Origin: Conchocele bisecta
Taxonomy: Eukaryota > Mollusca > Bivalvia > Lucinida > Thyasiridae
Length of the DNA stretch: 64,000 nucleotides
Assembly (NCBI GenBank): GCA_029237695.1
Contig: CM055265.1
Location: forward strand, 213,916,506 to 213,980,505
Direction of reading: 5' to 3'
Part shown: in pieces, positions 1 to 9,785 of the stretch
Position numbering within the stretch: position 1 is the first letter of the stretch
Layout of the letters: each line of letters begins with the position of its first letter
Position numbers and translations under genes: made by a program
Notes under the pieces: model-generated
What the model was told of the DNA's origin: nothing
The model's input: only the letters and a program-made list of their open reading frames with translations
The model's database searches: none

Positions 1-2196
1 GCTTGTCTGTAGAATCGAACCACTCATAAGGAAAGAAAGATTTCTGTCCTTTGCAGTCGTAGGCTTTTATCCAACTATCGTAACTTACACCGGGTCCTAG
101 ATAAAGTATTACATCAAGAAATCTAAACTCCGGAGTAAATAGAAATATTGTTGCGTTCGCCCTTTTTCCAACCATTACTTTCTTCGTTGTTGATGACAGT
201 TCACCTACTAAATTATTTCTTTATTAAGTTTATATCGTACTTACTGCTGTTAAAACCTATAACCGGTACTTGATCTATCCACTGTTCGATCTGGGCGATT
301 TGTTTTTCACGTAAATATTCCGTATTAAACTCGTATCTTGACCATACTTCTTCTCTTATAGCTTTTCCCCTGACTTTCAAATCTTCTGCGAATTTTTCTA
401 TAAGTTTTGCGGGATCTTTATCACAAATATGAGTTACTGTTCCTGAGAAAATATCTCCTATACTAACGCTTACCGGAACGTGCTCAGCTTCGTACTCTAA
501 ACTATTACCGGTAGTTTCAACTTCTGGCTGGAGATACGCCTCAAAATCGTATACTATCTGATATGGATAAAGAGTAGTGTCGCAACCGATCTTTATATCT
601 TTACCCATTCTTCGAAATTCGCATTCCCACATAACTACTAGGTTGAATTCTTTGCTTTTTCTAATAACTTTATCTCTTCTCATTGTGGATGCACGTTCTT
701 CTTTTTTATGCTTTGCATGAATCTCACACCCGTGCCAGTAACAGCCGTGATATTGATATACGGTATTGGTTTCTGGACAGTATCCATCTACCGGAGCTCC
801 TAAAATCCATCTTTCACCTCTGTGTCGGCACTGTTCGTGGTGAATGTGAATTCCCTCCCGCTTTTCCACAGAGTGCATCCAATCGATCGCACCATAACTG
901 TTAGAACCTTTTGGGTAGAACGCTTTCTCGAACGACGAACGCGGGCGCTCTAAATAATTACCATCGCATATTACTTTTGTCTCACCTCTCATACATGTTG
1001 GTCCGTGTCTCTTCATATTACTCGCTTTCGTGAATTTCTGCTTGCAATTATCGCAGGCGTAAATTTTAGATAGGTTTTTAAGGTTTTTTATCAGAAATGC
1101 GTGATTATTAAACAGTCCTATTGGTTTATTACCTATTGCATCATAGTGCGCTGGTACCTTTTTCAACCACCATACGTCACATTTGGTGGGTTGATATACT
1201 TCTATACCAATTTTAAAAAACTCTTCAACCTTTTTCAGATCTGAAAAAGGAATTGGTGAGACCACATTACTACCGAAATATTGCTTACTAAGTTCTTTCG
1301 CTTTTTCTGTACATCTGTCAGGTCTGATCTTTTTATCAAGGTGCATAGCTAGACACCTGAACAGACATAGGTCGTCATTATACTTATCTAAAGAATACAT
1401 ACCTTTTCTATTCCTCAACCTCTGGAAGTTCTCCTCCCGCTGCTTCTTTGGATTGTAGTCCCAAATCTATTCCCCTACTGCCCTGTATTAACTTTACAAA
1501 AATCTCTACCCATCCTACAAACTTCCACTTTGTATTCGGTCTGTCTATTTTATCGGACATTATTCGTGTTTGCTCCTTATCTGACAACCATTTTTTAACG
1601 GTTTTCATTGATGATAGTGGTTCGCTACCACCGAGATTTTTGTGAAATATTATAGTTTTAGGTTTTCCATTTTTAGTTTCCTCCATATGTTCTAGCTTGT
1701 AAGAATATGAATATCTCAAATAAAAATTTGTTGTTAGATACGGAGCGATTTTATCGGACATGCGTTCAGACTCGTTGATGTCAATGTTTTTACGAAAGGA
1801 TAATATAACTACCCGTCTTCCATTTTCTACCTTTTCCAATGTTTCATCGTGAGCCCCCAATATTTCTTCACCTTTTTCCACTATCGCGCGAACGATAGAT
1901 TTTTTCTTATTATTTGGGTTGCCTGTGCGTCTAATTTGGGATGTGCTTGAAGGTTTGATTACACTGGCCCTTAACCCCGCAATACTTTCTTTTTGAATTC
2001 TGTTACCAACTTCCTCCGCTAGTGACAGGTCTTTAAAGGCTCCTCGTTTGTGGGCGCGGGTAAACCGCTTCATAAACGCCTCATTCTTTGTGGAGTTTAT
2101 AAGATTTGTCAACCCCCTAACTCTCAACCGTTTACTATAAGTAATCCCTAGAGATTCGGCTTCTCTTCTCAAACTTTCTATTTCTGGCGTTATCAT
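1..2196 (-). pseudogene. polB: Protein-primed DNA polymerase B of Polinton copy A, N-terminal half, broken
   Basis: Family-B polymerase that would replicate the element from a protein primer. The start at 2196 follows the promoter cassette. Visible in order: a lysine-rich N-terminal region; an OTU-like segment with LCLFRCLA near 1330-1350; a C2H2-type finger (CDNC...MKRHGPTC, about 1000-1060); a nuclease-like block with VDGY and YHGCYWHGC (about 730-800); Exo I YDFE (about 550); and Exo II GFNSSKYD (about 245). The palm motifs lie beyond the window. Relative to copy B there is a 2-bp loss near 1410 and a 1-bp gain near 210, each causing a frameshift. The OTU assignment rests only on the Cys motif and a downstream NHAF histidine, so it is tentative. 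The family call is firm. Confidence 0.85.
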
Positions 2197-2313
2197 ATTT
2201 TCTGTAATATAACCTATGAGATTTATCTGTTCAATTGGACATGAAAAATTTACACATGATGTTTTTTCATGTCCAATTAAACATAAACATATACATATAT
2301 ATACAAAAAAAAA
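2197..2313. promoter_or_regulatory. Divergent promoter between polB and the zinc-finger gene (copy A)
   Basis: The region separates polB (leftward) from the zinc-finger gene (rightward). It carries the near-palindrome GTTCAATTGGAC at 2229-2240 and an inverted copy, GTCCAATTAAAC, at 2271-2282, 30 bp apart. On the polB side the box is followed by an A/T-rich block ending CATAGGTTATAT, which is also found in copy B and upstream of the 107-aa ORF. The layout suggests paired operator sites for a dimeric regulator. That function is inferred. Confidence 0.6.
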
Positions 2314-2622
2314 ATGGAGTGTGCTACTTGTTGTAAGACTTTTGCTTGTAAAGACTATCTACGAAGGCATATATCGAGACGTAGAAAGTTTCCTTGTGTC
2401 GCCCCACAATTTCAATGCCCCAGATGCCCCTGTAAGTTCGTTAGTGCCCAAACTCTTTGTAGACATAAGCAACTACGCTGCCCTGTGGCTATGGGGGAAC
2501 GTGGTAGACTGGAGCTGGTAGAATTAGTTGCTGATCTGCGAAATAAATTAGCTATAGTGGAGGAGGAAAATGCCGTGTTGGAAAATAAACTATCGCACGC
2601 GGACGCATTGAAATTGCATTAA
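2314..2622 (+). CDS. Two-finger zinc-finger protein with C-terminal leucine zipper (Polinton)
   Basis: Small 102-aa protein. Residues about 3-28 form a finger-like unit (CATC, then RRH and a later Cys). Residues about 34-57 form a second unit (CPRC, RH, RC). The tail from about 66 to 97 has leucine/valine-spaced heptads and reads as a short coiled coil or zipper. This suggests a dimeric DNA-binding protein. It is divergent from polB and next to the paired GTTCAATTGGAC boxes, so it is the obvious candidate to bind them, possibly as an early regulator; this is inference. The same gene in copy B is cut by a TGA just before the zipper. It is intact here. The ATG at 2314 is the first start after the box. 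The reading frame that overlaps it at 2216-2521 has no recognisable features. Confidence 0.75.
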   Translation: MECATCCKTFACKDYLRRHISRRRKFPCVAPQFQCPRCPCKFVSAQTLCRHKQLRCPVAMGERGRLELVELVADLRNKLAIVEEENAVLENKLSHADALKLH

Positions 2623-2648
2623 TGATTTCTTCTAATATAATTTCTTCG

Positions 2649-2972
2649 TTAAAAGCTATATCGAACCGTAAACGAATCGTTGATTTTAAACGGTTTTATA
2701 ATAATATCATTTTGATAATGTTTCGGTAGTGTTTCTCCGATCCTATTTAGTCGCTTCATTTCGCGAATTTGATCCTTGTACCAGCGACACAACTGCCGGT
2801 ATAATATTGTGAATGCAACGTTTTTATCGGAGCGTAATAAATTACGTTGATATTTCATGTATTCTATATTGCATATTATTGTCATTTTAAAGTGTTTTAA
2901 TGTTGTAGAAACACCGTAATATTCTTTAACAGCGTTATAAGATTCCATATGTTTGTGTATTATATTATCCAT
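2649..2972 (-). CDS. Unknown 107-aa Polinton protein
   Basis: I do not recognise the family. The protein is basic and rich in Tyr, Lys, Arg and Ile, with no clear membrane segment or signal peptide, and is likely mostly helical. Its start at 2972 sits directly behind a second copy of the polB promoter cassette (CATAGGTTATAT and GTCCAATTGAAC on its strand), which argues that it is a real, co-regulated gene. It ends 27 bp from the zinc-finger stop, tail to tail. Copy B has no counterpart at the same place (52386-52526), so it was lost there or gained here. Confidence 0.5.
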   Translation of the reverse strand: MDNIIHKHMESYNAVKEYYGVSTTLKHFKMTIICNIEYMKYQRNLLRSDKNVAFTILYRQLCRWYKDQIREMKRLNRIGETLPKHYQNDIIIKPFKINDSFTVRYSF

Positions 2973-3260
2973 TTTGTCACTTTATATTTCTGGTGTATAT
3001 AACCTATGAGATTTATCTGTTCAATTGGACCTCTTTTCAACTTATGTATTTATGACAACGACACAAAAATAAATCCTTTTTATTAGTATAGTTTTATCTG
3101 TTCAATTGGACGTTAAATGAACATGAGGTATTTATGACACCAATATGACAACGAGACGAAAACAAATCCTTTTTATTAGTATAGTTTTATCTGTTCAATT
3201 GGACCTCTTTTCATCTTATGTATTTATGACACCAATTGTCACGTTTTTGCTGTCGGGTGA
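2973..3260. repeat. Subterminal tandem repeats with three regulatory boxes (copy A)
   Basis: Nearly three copies of an ~80-93 bp unit. Each contains TTTATCTGTTCAATTGGAC, then ATGTATTTATGACA-like sequence, then AAATCCTTTTTATTAGTATAG. The box GTTCAATTGGAC is at 3019-3030, 3100-3111 and 3193-3204. The first unit also carries the ATAACCTATGAG block seen in front of polB, so it doubles as the promoter of the 107-aa ORF. Confidence 0.7.
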
Positions 3261-3383
3261 CAATTTCCTCGTTAACCAATTTTGGAGTTTTTCGGGGGGC
3301 GGTGGAGTAGTATATAGGGTGGAGAAATGATACCACCGTTAGGTGGTATCAGGTGGTATCATTTTGACTCCCTATATACTACT
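3261..3383. repeat. Polinton copy A terminal inverted repeat with hairpin
   Basis: The inner part (about 3240-3305) matches the start of copy B in inverted orientation, including TTGGTTAACGAGGAAA and CCCGACAGCA on the minus strand. The outermost 78 nt (3306-3383) fold on themselves: AGTAGTATATAGGG (3306-3319) pairs with CCCTATATACTACT (3370-3383), and AAATGATACCACC (3325-3337) pairs with GGTGGTATCATTT (3352-3364). Read inward, the element would begin AGTAGTATA, in keeping with the AG ends usual for Polintons. Confidence 0.65.
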
Positions 3384-3714
3384 CATCTATATTACATGTT
3401 TACGTACACAAAGTGGTAGTAACAGAACAGTCTACAACAGTAGTGTAATGTCAACAATTCTAACTTTCGTTTAGTCTTATTTGGTGGTAATTTTGCGCAT
3501 AGATTAATTTGTCGCTGAAAGTGCATGCATAATGTATGTTATATTATATTAATTGGCTATATTACATAACTACGCTTAAATTTGATTTTGTCATATGAAT
3601 TGTGTTCATTTTGTAACTCATATAGATGTTTATTCTTGCACAGTATGCCGTGCATGGTAATACATGACATAAAATACAAAATTGGAATAACACATGATAC
3701 AATATGTTCCAATC
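3384..3714. other. Unannotated A/T-rich host DNA
   Basis: I see no gene or recognisable repeat here. Confidence 0.4.
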
Positions 3715-3718
3715 TTAA

Positions 3719-4217
3719 AGGTACATGCCCACTCAGTAGGCACAAACTGTTCTTTATATGAATTAAATAAGTGTATAATTGTGTAACTATTCCACCAGTT
3801 CTAAAAATTACAAGTGCTCGCTAGACAGATATAATCATTTAGTAATATTTATTTTACTGATAGTGACGCGCGGTGGTATCGGTCTATTTTCATATGCAAA
3901 TGAGGCATGATATTTTTTACTTATTTATACTGATCATATGCGTCACCTGAAAAAATATTATCGACAGCTTATAAAGTATGATTTTTGCACATCGAAAAAT
4001 AAATACAGAGCATAAATAGTAATGTCCGTTAACGTTTTAAGGAAACACGATTATCGCCCCTGATATCAGTGTGGAAACTTAGTCTGATATAAAATGTATA
4101 ATAATGCCAATGAATGAGTGGGGTTATGGTGAATTAATGTTTATTTTGCCAGAAAATGTCTCAGATGATGTCTCTGATATAATGAACATTTTGTGTCTGC
4201 TGAGTGGGCATGTACCT
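3719..4217. mobile_element. Non-autonomous TTAA-flanked (piggyBac-like) element
   Basis: The ends AGGTACATGCCCACTCAG and its inverted copy (near 4201-4217) lie between TTAA at 3715-3718 and TTAA at 4218-4221. It is 499 bp with no transposase. A partial relative starts after a TTAA at 34710. TTAA duplication is the piggyBac signature; that superfamily call is inference. Confidence 0.6.
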
Positions 4218-4221
4218 TTAA

Positions 4222-4453
4222 CCCTTTCAACACCAAGTAACTTAATAGGATGTTCCATGCCAATGTTTCACGCTATTTCATTAATTTTGTTCATTCAAAT
4301 TATCCCATTCTTCTAAAAGGGTAATCTGTACGACGTTTAAAATTATTAACAAACAGTGGAGATCCTGATGAGACGGCTCGTTACGAGCCGGCTCATCTGG
4401 ATCTGCACTGTTTGCAAACATTGTCTCTATAGAGGTCTGTGGTGTTGAAAGGG
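4222..4453. mobile_element. MITE with CCCTTTCAACACC ends, TTAA-flanked
   Basis: The inverted ends CCCTTTCAACACC and GGTGTTGAAAGGG are flanked by TTAA (4218-4221 and 4454-4457), the left one shared with the neighbouring element. A short internal palindrome CGGCTCGTTACGAGCCGGCTC lies in the middle. Related copies are at 6774, 27084 and 44421. Confidence 0.6.
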
Positions 4454-5195
4454 TTAAGACAAATATATTATTACTAATGAGCGTTGGTAGAGGATATTAC
4501 ACTTTTAATTATCAAACAAACACCTTTAATTTACTGCACGTTAATGGTTGGTTTGAGGGTTGAGGAGATTTTTAGCATAAGTTTCATTTTCAGCCAGCGG
4601 ACTTTAGAATAGGAAAAAAAAAGAAAAATACTCTTATTAAACTTATTAAGTGGACATTCATGAATGGATTTCATACTTGGACAAATCCTCCAAATAGTTT
4701 TCATAGTACTTCACCAGTAAATAATGTAAAATAGCATACACGCTGTGTTTGTTTTTTCACAGAACCACTCAAAACCTACCCGTACGCGAACGCTTAACAG
4801 AGAAAGAATTTGCTGTGGCCTAATTTCCAATAAGTCTTTTTTCATGGCGAATCACATACGTATAGGACAGTGCCACGGATCTAGTCTGATTGAATTACCC
4901 TTTGGAGTGTGGGACCGAAAAGCTGCTTTTCTTTCATATATTGTCTTTTCTCTGAATAAAAATATGGTTTAACAGCAGTTTAGAATCATTTCCATTTTTA
5001 AAATGCTATCAAACCATGTTTTGATGAGAAAAATGGAAGATTAAAATAAATAGCTGACAACAAAATTTAATTCAACACTGTAAGGGATAAATTCTGCTTG
5101 CTGATTAGGAGCGACATTGGTAAATAACTGAGTAAGCCTAGTTTTTGTGAGAAGACTAATCCTTAATTGAATCCTGACACTATAAACCTACATTT
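4454..5195. other. Host DNA without clear genes
   Basis: A/T-rich. A decayed fragment near 4970-5060 (CAGTTTAGAATCATTTCC) resembles palindromes at 10440 and 48260. Nothing else is recognised. Confidence 0.35.
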
Positions 5196-5748
5196 GTGGC
5201 TGTGATTGGAGAAATCGGCTTATGGGTTTTGTGACCCGTGTAGATCCACGGATATGCACTAGTCACCATTCTGTCAATGAAACAATTACGATGCTTCTAA
5301 CAAGCAATGTAGATCATTATAATCTACGTACTTTCGTTTCCCATTAAAACACAATGCAACGCAAGACGTCAACATTTGTCCATATTGTCTCGTGAGTTCA
5401 TATTGGTCAGTGCCGGAACTATGCTTCACATCGCAAAATACTTCCTTCTAAATCACCACTGATTTGTTTATTTTATTTATATTGTGTATATTTTTCGAAG
5501 CGTATATAAATTGCGAATGATGTACATATATAATAAAAAGGTTATTTGATGTGGATATATGCCACTCGTTCCGCCGCGCAACGATATTGCGCACCTAAAG
5601 TCGCGCAATATCGCACGCTGCGGAACTTGTGCATATATCCACATACAAATCAAATAACCTATAACTATCAGGCTACAGGAGTGTGCTATTTGATCAGGAG
5701 CTACCCTGGTCACAAATCCCATAAATCCCATTTCTTTAGTGACAGTCG
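5196..5748. mobile_element. GTGGCTGTGACTGG-family MITE, split by a foldback insertion
   Basis: The two arms of this ~236-bp palindromic MITE (arms at 5196-5319 and about 5669-5748) are separated by about 345 bp. The inserted DNA includes a foldback at 5539-5660 whose ~50-nt arms pair around a GCGCAATATCG-type core. Confidence 0.55.
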
Positions 5749-6042
5749 CATTTACCAGTTGATAGAACAATACTCTCCTTACTTTGGTCAACTCTACATG
5801 TGTGTGATATTTAGCTGACTGTGTCCTGTATGCCCCCAGTTATAGTGATAAAAACTGAGTGCTATTGATCTTGTAGTTATAAATGCCAGAAGCAAATTTC
5901 TACGAATGTGTAAAATCTTAACATAGTTTCCTGATTAACTGACATGTTGACCTAATTAACTGACATTCTGGCGTAGTTTGCATCATCGTCACTGCTGGAA
6001 AGTTTGGTGTGGAACAGCTTGTTTTGAAATTTCAGTCGGGAT

Positions 6043-6483
6043 ACTTGTACTTGAGTCTTTTTACATATCACTAGCAAAGTAAATAGATGCATACACAAGG
6101 TGTATGATCACGGATTTTGATGAAATATGGTGCAGCAAATACGTCTTCATGAGCTGCATTTGGTGGTCCAGGGAGTTCGGCACAGACTTATGTCGTTTTT
6201 GCGAAGAATCGATTTCCGTGTCGGTAGACACGGAAATCGATTCTTCACAAAAACGACAGAAGTTTGGGCGAAAATACAGAGACCACCAAATGCAGCTTAA
6301 CAAGATGCATTTGATTCGCCATATTTCATCAAAATCCGATATGTAATAAGGACAATATAAAAGAATCAGATGGATTCTGGAAGTTTCAGTACTTGTTGTT
6401 GTTGTTAGTACTACGTGATCATACACTTTGACTTGTACTTGAGTCTTTTTACATATCGATAGCAAAGTAAATAGATGCATACA
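6043..6483. repeat. Foldback element framed by 53-bp direct repeats
   Basis: Direct repeats at 6043-6096 and 6431-6483 (starting ACTTGTACTTGAGTCTTT) enclose a ~330-nt inverted repeat. The core is a perfect 20-bp stem (6203-6222 with 6227-6246) around a GGTA loop, and the stem continues outward with mismatches to 6108/6343. No protein is encoded. Confidence 0.6.
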
Positions 6484-6773
6484 TGGCTTTTATATTTGTC
6501 TGTCCATCCTTCGCCCTCTCTAACATAGCCATTGCAGTTATGCTTTTTGATCACACTGTCTTTATAATTTACACCTGTCTGTCTGATTGTCTGTCCATCT
6601 ACCTTAGTCCAATAATATTAGACCTCAGGTTTTACTACCTGAATTTTAAATCAGAAATAACAGATGAAAAAGAATTGAATATATACGTTTTATGTTATAG
6701 AACTACATCTACCTTACATTGCCTGTTCGGCGAACCACTTCCACAGTTTTCAGTCCATCTCCTTCATACTTAA

Positions 6774-6987
6774 CCCTTTCACCCCTAAGTAACTGGAATG
6801 GAATTTGATATGTTAATTTTGCAACAAATCTAATGGTCACAAAATGATTTTCAGACTAGTCCATTTATGAAAAGGTTTTTTTTCTTAAAAAATATGAAAA
6901 TTACTTGCAAAAAAGTGCCGGCTCATCTGGATCTACACTGTTTGCCAATACAATGTACCACTATACAGGCCTTTGGTGTTGAAAGGG
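6774..6987. mobile_element. MITE with CCCTTTCA ends, TTAA-flanked (second copy)
   Basis: It starts CCCTTTCACCCCTAAG and ends GTGTTGAAAGGG, with TTAA at 6770-6773 and 6988-6991. Same family as 4222-4453. Confidence 0.55.
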
Positions 6988-6991
6988 TTAA

Positions 6992-7625
6992 CTACCATCA
7001 AACAGAGGAATACATGGCTGTAACAAATAGTTTCGCTCTGCCTCCAATCCATCCATTTTATCCCTGTTTGTAGTCAATCATTCTACAGTGAAACATCTCT
7101 AAACCGGACACCCTCCTAGGGTCGGGTTAAGAAGTTTGCCACAGTTTCACCAACCTGTCACCGGGGACATTTGTGTGCCGAAAGTAACATTTTCTGTACT
7201 TTTCTGTACGGTTGGATGTGACTGTGGGGATGGTGCGTATTTCGCTTGGAAGAAGCTACTACTGCTAATCCCAAGGACCTAACAAACTAATAGCCTGGAA
7301 CTGCAGAAAGCTTTTAAAATAATTGAAGCCCACACTGACCTATGAGACGCTTGGAAATCGTCACAGAATTTGTTCTACAGGCGCTATGTACAAATTTATC
7401 AATATCAAATTACCACAATTTGGAGAATATTTTTTTATTTTGTTAACCGTTCTTGGAGTTATTGACAGCTGGATGTTTCCATTTGCAATTACATTAAATG
7501 GAAGCTATCTCGCTTCTGTCACTCAATCCCCCTGGGATATCTGTTGTAAAAATGTTCATGTATCATTACCGCAGCATTCACTACATGAAATCGGAAGCTC
7601 CTGAAGTAAATTTTATGTCTATATC
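6992..7625. other. Host DNA with transposon debris
   Basis: A CAGTGAAACATCTC terminus near 7089 matches the element at 18684. A HINE-like tail with GGGGACATTTGTGTGCC lies near 7150-7205. No gene is seen. Confidence 0.35.
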
Positions 7626-7850
7626 TGGCTGTGACTGGAGAAATGGGGCTTATGGGTTTTTGCGACCAGTGTAGATCCAAATCAGCCCGTGCATCCGCAT
7701 AGTCTGATCAGGATCTGCACTGTTTGCCATTCCATCAAAACCCGTCATGATTCTAAAAAGCAATATAGATCATTATCAGGCTACCGGAGTATGATCAGGA
7801 GCTACATTGGTCACAAATGCCATAAGCCCCATTTCTCCAGTTACTGCCAC
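7626..7850. mobile_element. GTGGCTGTGACTGG-family MITE
   Basis: Two long arms pair across the unit. It contains the family's paired GATCAGGATCTGCACTG and GATCAGGAGCTACA segments. Confidence 0.6.
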
Positions 7851-9020
7851 ATGTATGGGCAACGGACTGACACTGACAAAAGCTACGTTATGAAGCTTGT
7901 TGCAATTTTAGATCCTATATTCATTATGGACATTCTCACACTCAAATTGACATCTAACCTTTTTGCTGACGGCAATGACATTACTTCAGTAAGTGAATGG
8001 CAAACAGCATAGGCTATGATGTGCAGTCTGATCTCGTGCTACACTGGTTGCACGCATTGTAAGGCCCCACTTTTCTCAGTCAGTGTCGGTTTGTGGAACA
8101 TCACGTTTCCCTCGAGTTCTTGGGGGTGGGGTCTATGTATCTTAACCCATTCACCCGTAAATATATAGCATGACCATTTCCAAGCTAATTCTTGGACTAT
8201 TCACTTAATAAAAGAAATGTGTGTTTTTGTCGCGCCTGCTTTAGCAGAAAGCGTGACTATAGTTGCCGCTTTTTCCGTCGTCCGCGTTTCGGATGATGCC
8301 CCGTTTTATTTCCTCAAATGTCTATTTTGTGACCACACACTTTGAACCATCTCATCGAGATGGTTTTCTAATGAGTGGTCACAACACATACTTTCATTGA
8401 GAATTAATGATAATAGAAAAATTCAAATTTCTAGAGCTCAACAATGTAACACTTGCTAATTTTGTTGATGTCTAGCAGGCATTCACTATATTGGCTGTGA
8501 TTCTTCTCTCCGGCCATTTCTGGAGAAAACTGCCCACAAGGGAAAATATTGAATAGCTGTCGGAGGGCAACATAGTTGGTGTTTTTGCTACCGATATTGC
8601 CAAATTCTCTGTTCTCTGCTGGGATTTACCAAATGTGATTGTTAATTGATCCGCGAATTGCCTTCCGATGCCTCCAATATGCTGCTGTCTAAACAGTTTA
8701 TGTGGTAGTTTTCCAGTGAATGCATTAAGGATCCTAATGGTTATTGCTTATTGGTGCGATGGATTCTCTGCTATATTTGTAGAAATATTAAATTCATCAT
8801 CAAAATTAATTTTGCATGCGTCTTTCCTTTATAAACTGAAATAAATGCAATACATATTAAATGCCTGTTATATTACTGCAATACTGTATGATTCTGATCC
8901 CAGCTGCGATATTAATATTCAGCCCGTCTCAGATGAACATACATGTACCGTAGTTCTCAGCAATTTCACCGTATTAGCTAATTTATCTGTGAAAAGAGAT
9001 TTTGGCAGTACACAAGAATC
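7851..9020. other. Host DNA with repeat fragments
   Basis: A head sequence CGCGCCTGCTTTAGCAGAAA near 8231 recurs at 11378 and, more diverged, at 36497, so it marks a dispersed element. A short palindrome is near 8335-8380. No gene is recognised. Confidence 0.35.
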
Positions 9021-9263
9021 TTAACTCTTTGCATGCTGGGAAATTTGTGGGCTATAAATAGTTCAAAAATAGCAGATGACAATTCAATGTATTTTCTTTT
9101 ATTTCTCCTTATAAATATCATGAATATGTCTTGGAATTTCATTAGAACTGCGTCCAGAGGACGCAATTCTAATGAAATTCCAAGACATATTTAGAGAGTG
9201 AAATAAGAAACATACTCGTAACTTGTTGGATCTTATTTTCACTGCTACCGTGCAAAGAGTTAA
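9021..9263. mobile_element. Palindromic MITE with TTAACTCTTTGCA ends
   Basis: Inverted ends TTAACTCTTTGCATG and CGTGCAAAGAGTTAA frame the unit. The centre, about 9120-9190, is a near-perfect hairpin with ~36-bp arms around AGAG. Confidence 0.55.
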
Positions 9264-9564
9264 GTCCTCCAGAACCTTCCCCAAGGTACCATAAATGGTG
9301 TGTTGGTGTAGATAATATTTTTGCTATGATATTTTAGTAAAGAAATATGAATAAATTATTCATGTGACATTCGTCTCTCGAGTGGATAATTAAATTTGTG
9401 GAATGTTACTGCATGTGTTCCTAAATGGGAGCTTGCACTTCGATGCGTGATGCCGATGGACAGAGTAGGTTCGTATATGGCAGGGTTTTCACCTCATTGG
9501 GAAAAGTAGTGCATCTATAGTTGAATTCATCAAAATTGCAAAGTACATGTATACTTATCTAGCA

Positions 9565-9785
9565 AAGTATACTTTGAGGGAGTAATAATTTTTTTTCCCC
9601 GAAATGCATTATTTCATATAGAACTAACGACTGCATATATTTGATGATTAAAAGTATGCAGAATTATTATACTGAATTTATTACATTATCACAGCCAAAA
9701 TGGCTGTGATAATGTAATAAATTCAGTATAATAAAAATTAATAAATTTATCCTAAAATTGAAAATTTCTCCCTCAAAGTATACTT
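9565..9785. mobile_element. Palindromic MITE with AAGTATACTTTGAGGGAG ends (copy 1)
   Basis: The ends are inverted repeats of AAGTATACTTTGAGGGAG. The centre is a long hairpin around CAGCCAAAATGGCTG. A closely similar copy is at 23371-23591. AGCA flanks both ends and may be a target duplication. Confidence 0.6.

Larger units (their letters stand above)
1..3383 (-). mobile_element. Polinton/Maverick element, copy A (partial)
   Basis: This is one end of a Polinton (Maverick), a large virus-like DNA transposon. Its outer terminus lies near 3383 and its body runs leftward off the window. Reading inward it holds a terminal hairpin, subterminal repeats, a 107-aa ORF, a zinc-finger gene and the N-terminal half of DNA polymerase B. 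The polymerase and zinc-finger proteins are close relatives of those in the copy starting at 52300, which lies in the opposite orientation. The polymerase has two frame breaks, so the copy is probably inactive. The exact outer border and the target duplication cannot be confirmed because the other end is not in view. Confidence 0.85.

Noticed and set aside
2216..2521. 101-aa plus-strand frame overlapping the zinc-finger gene
   Set aside because: It lacks motifs and includes promoter sequence; the zinc-finger frame is conserved in copy B.
6043..6483. Direct repeats as long terminal repeats of a retroelement
   Set aside because: They are about 53 bp with no TG/CA ends, no primer site and no coding; the interior is a foldback.
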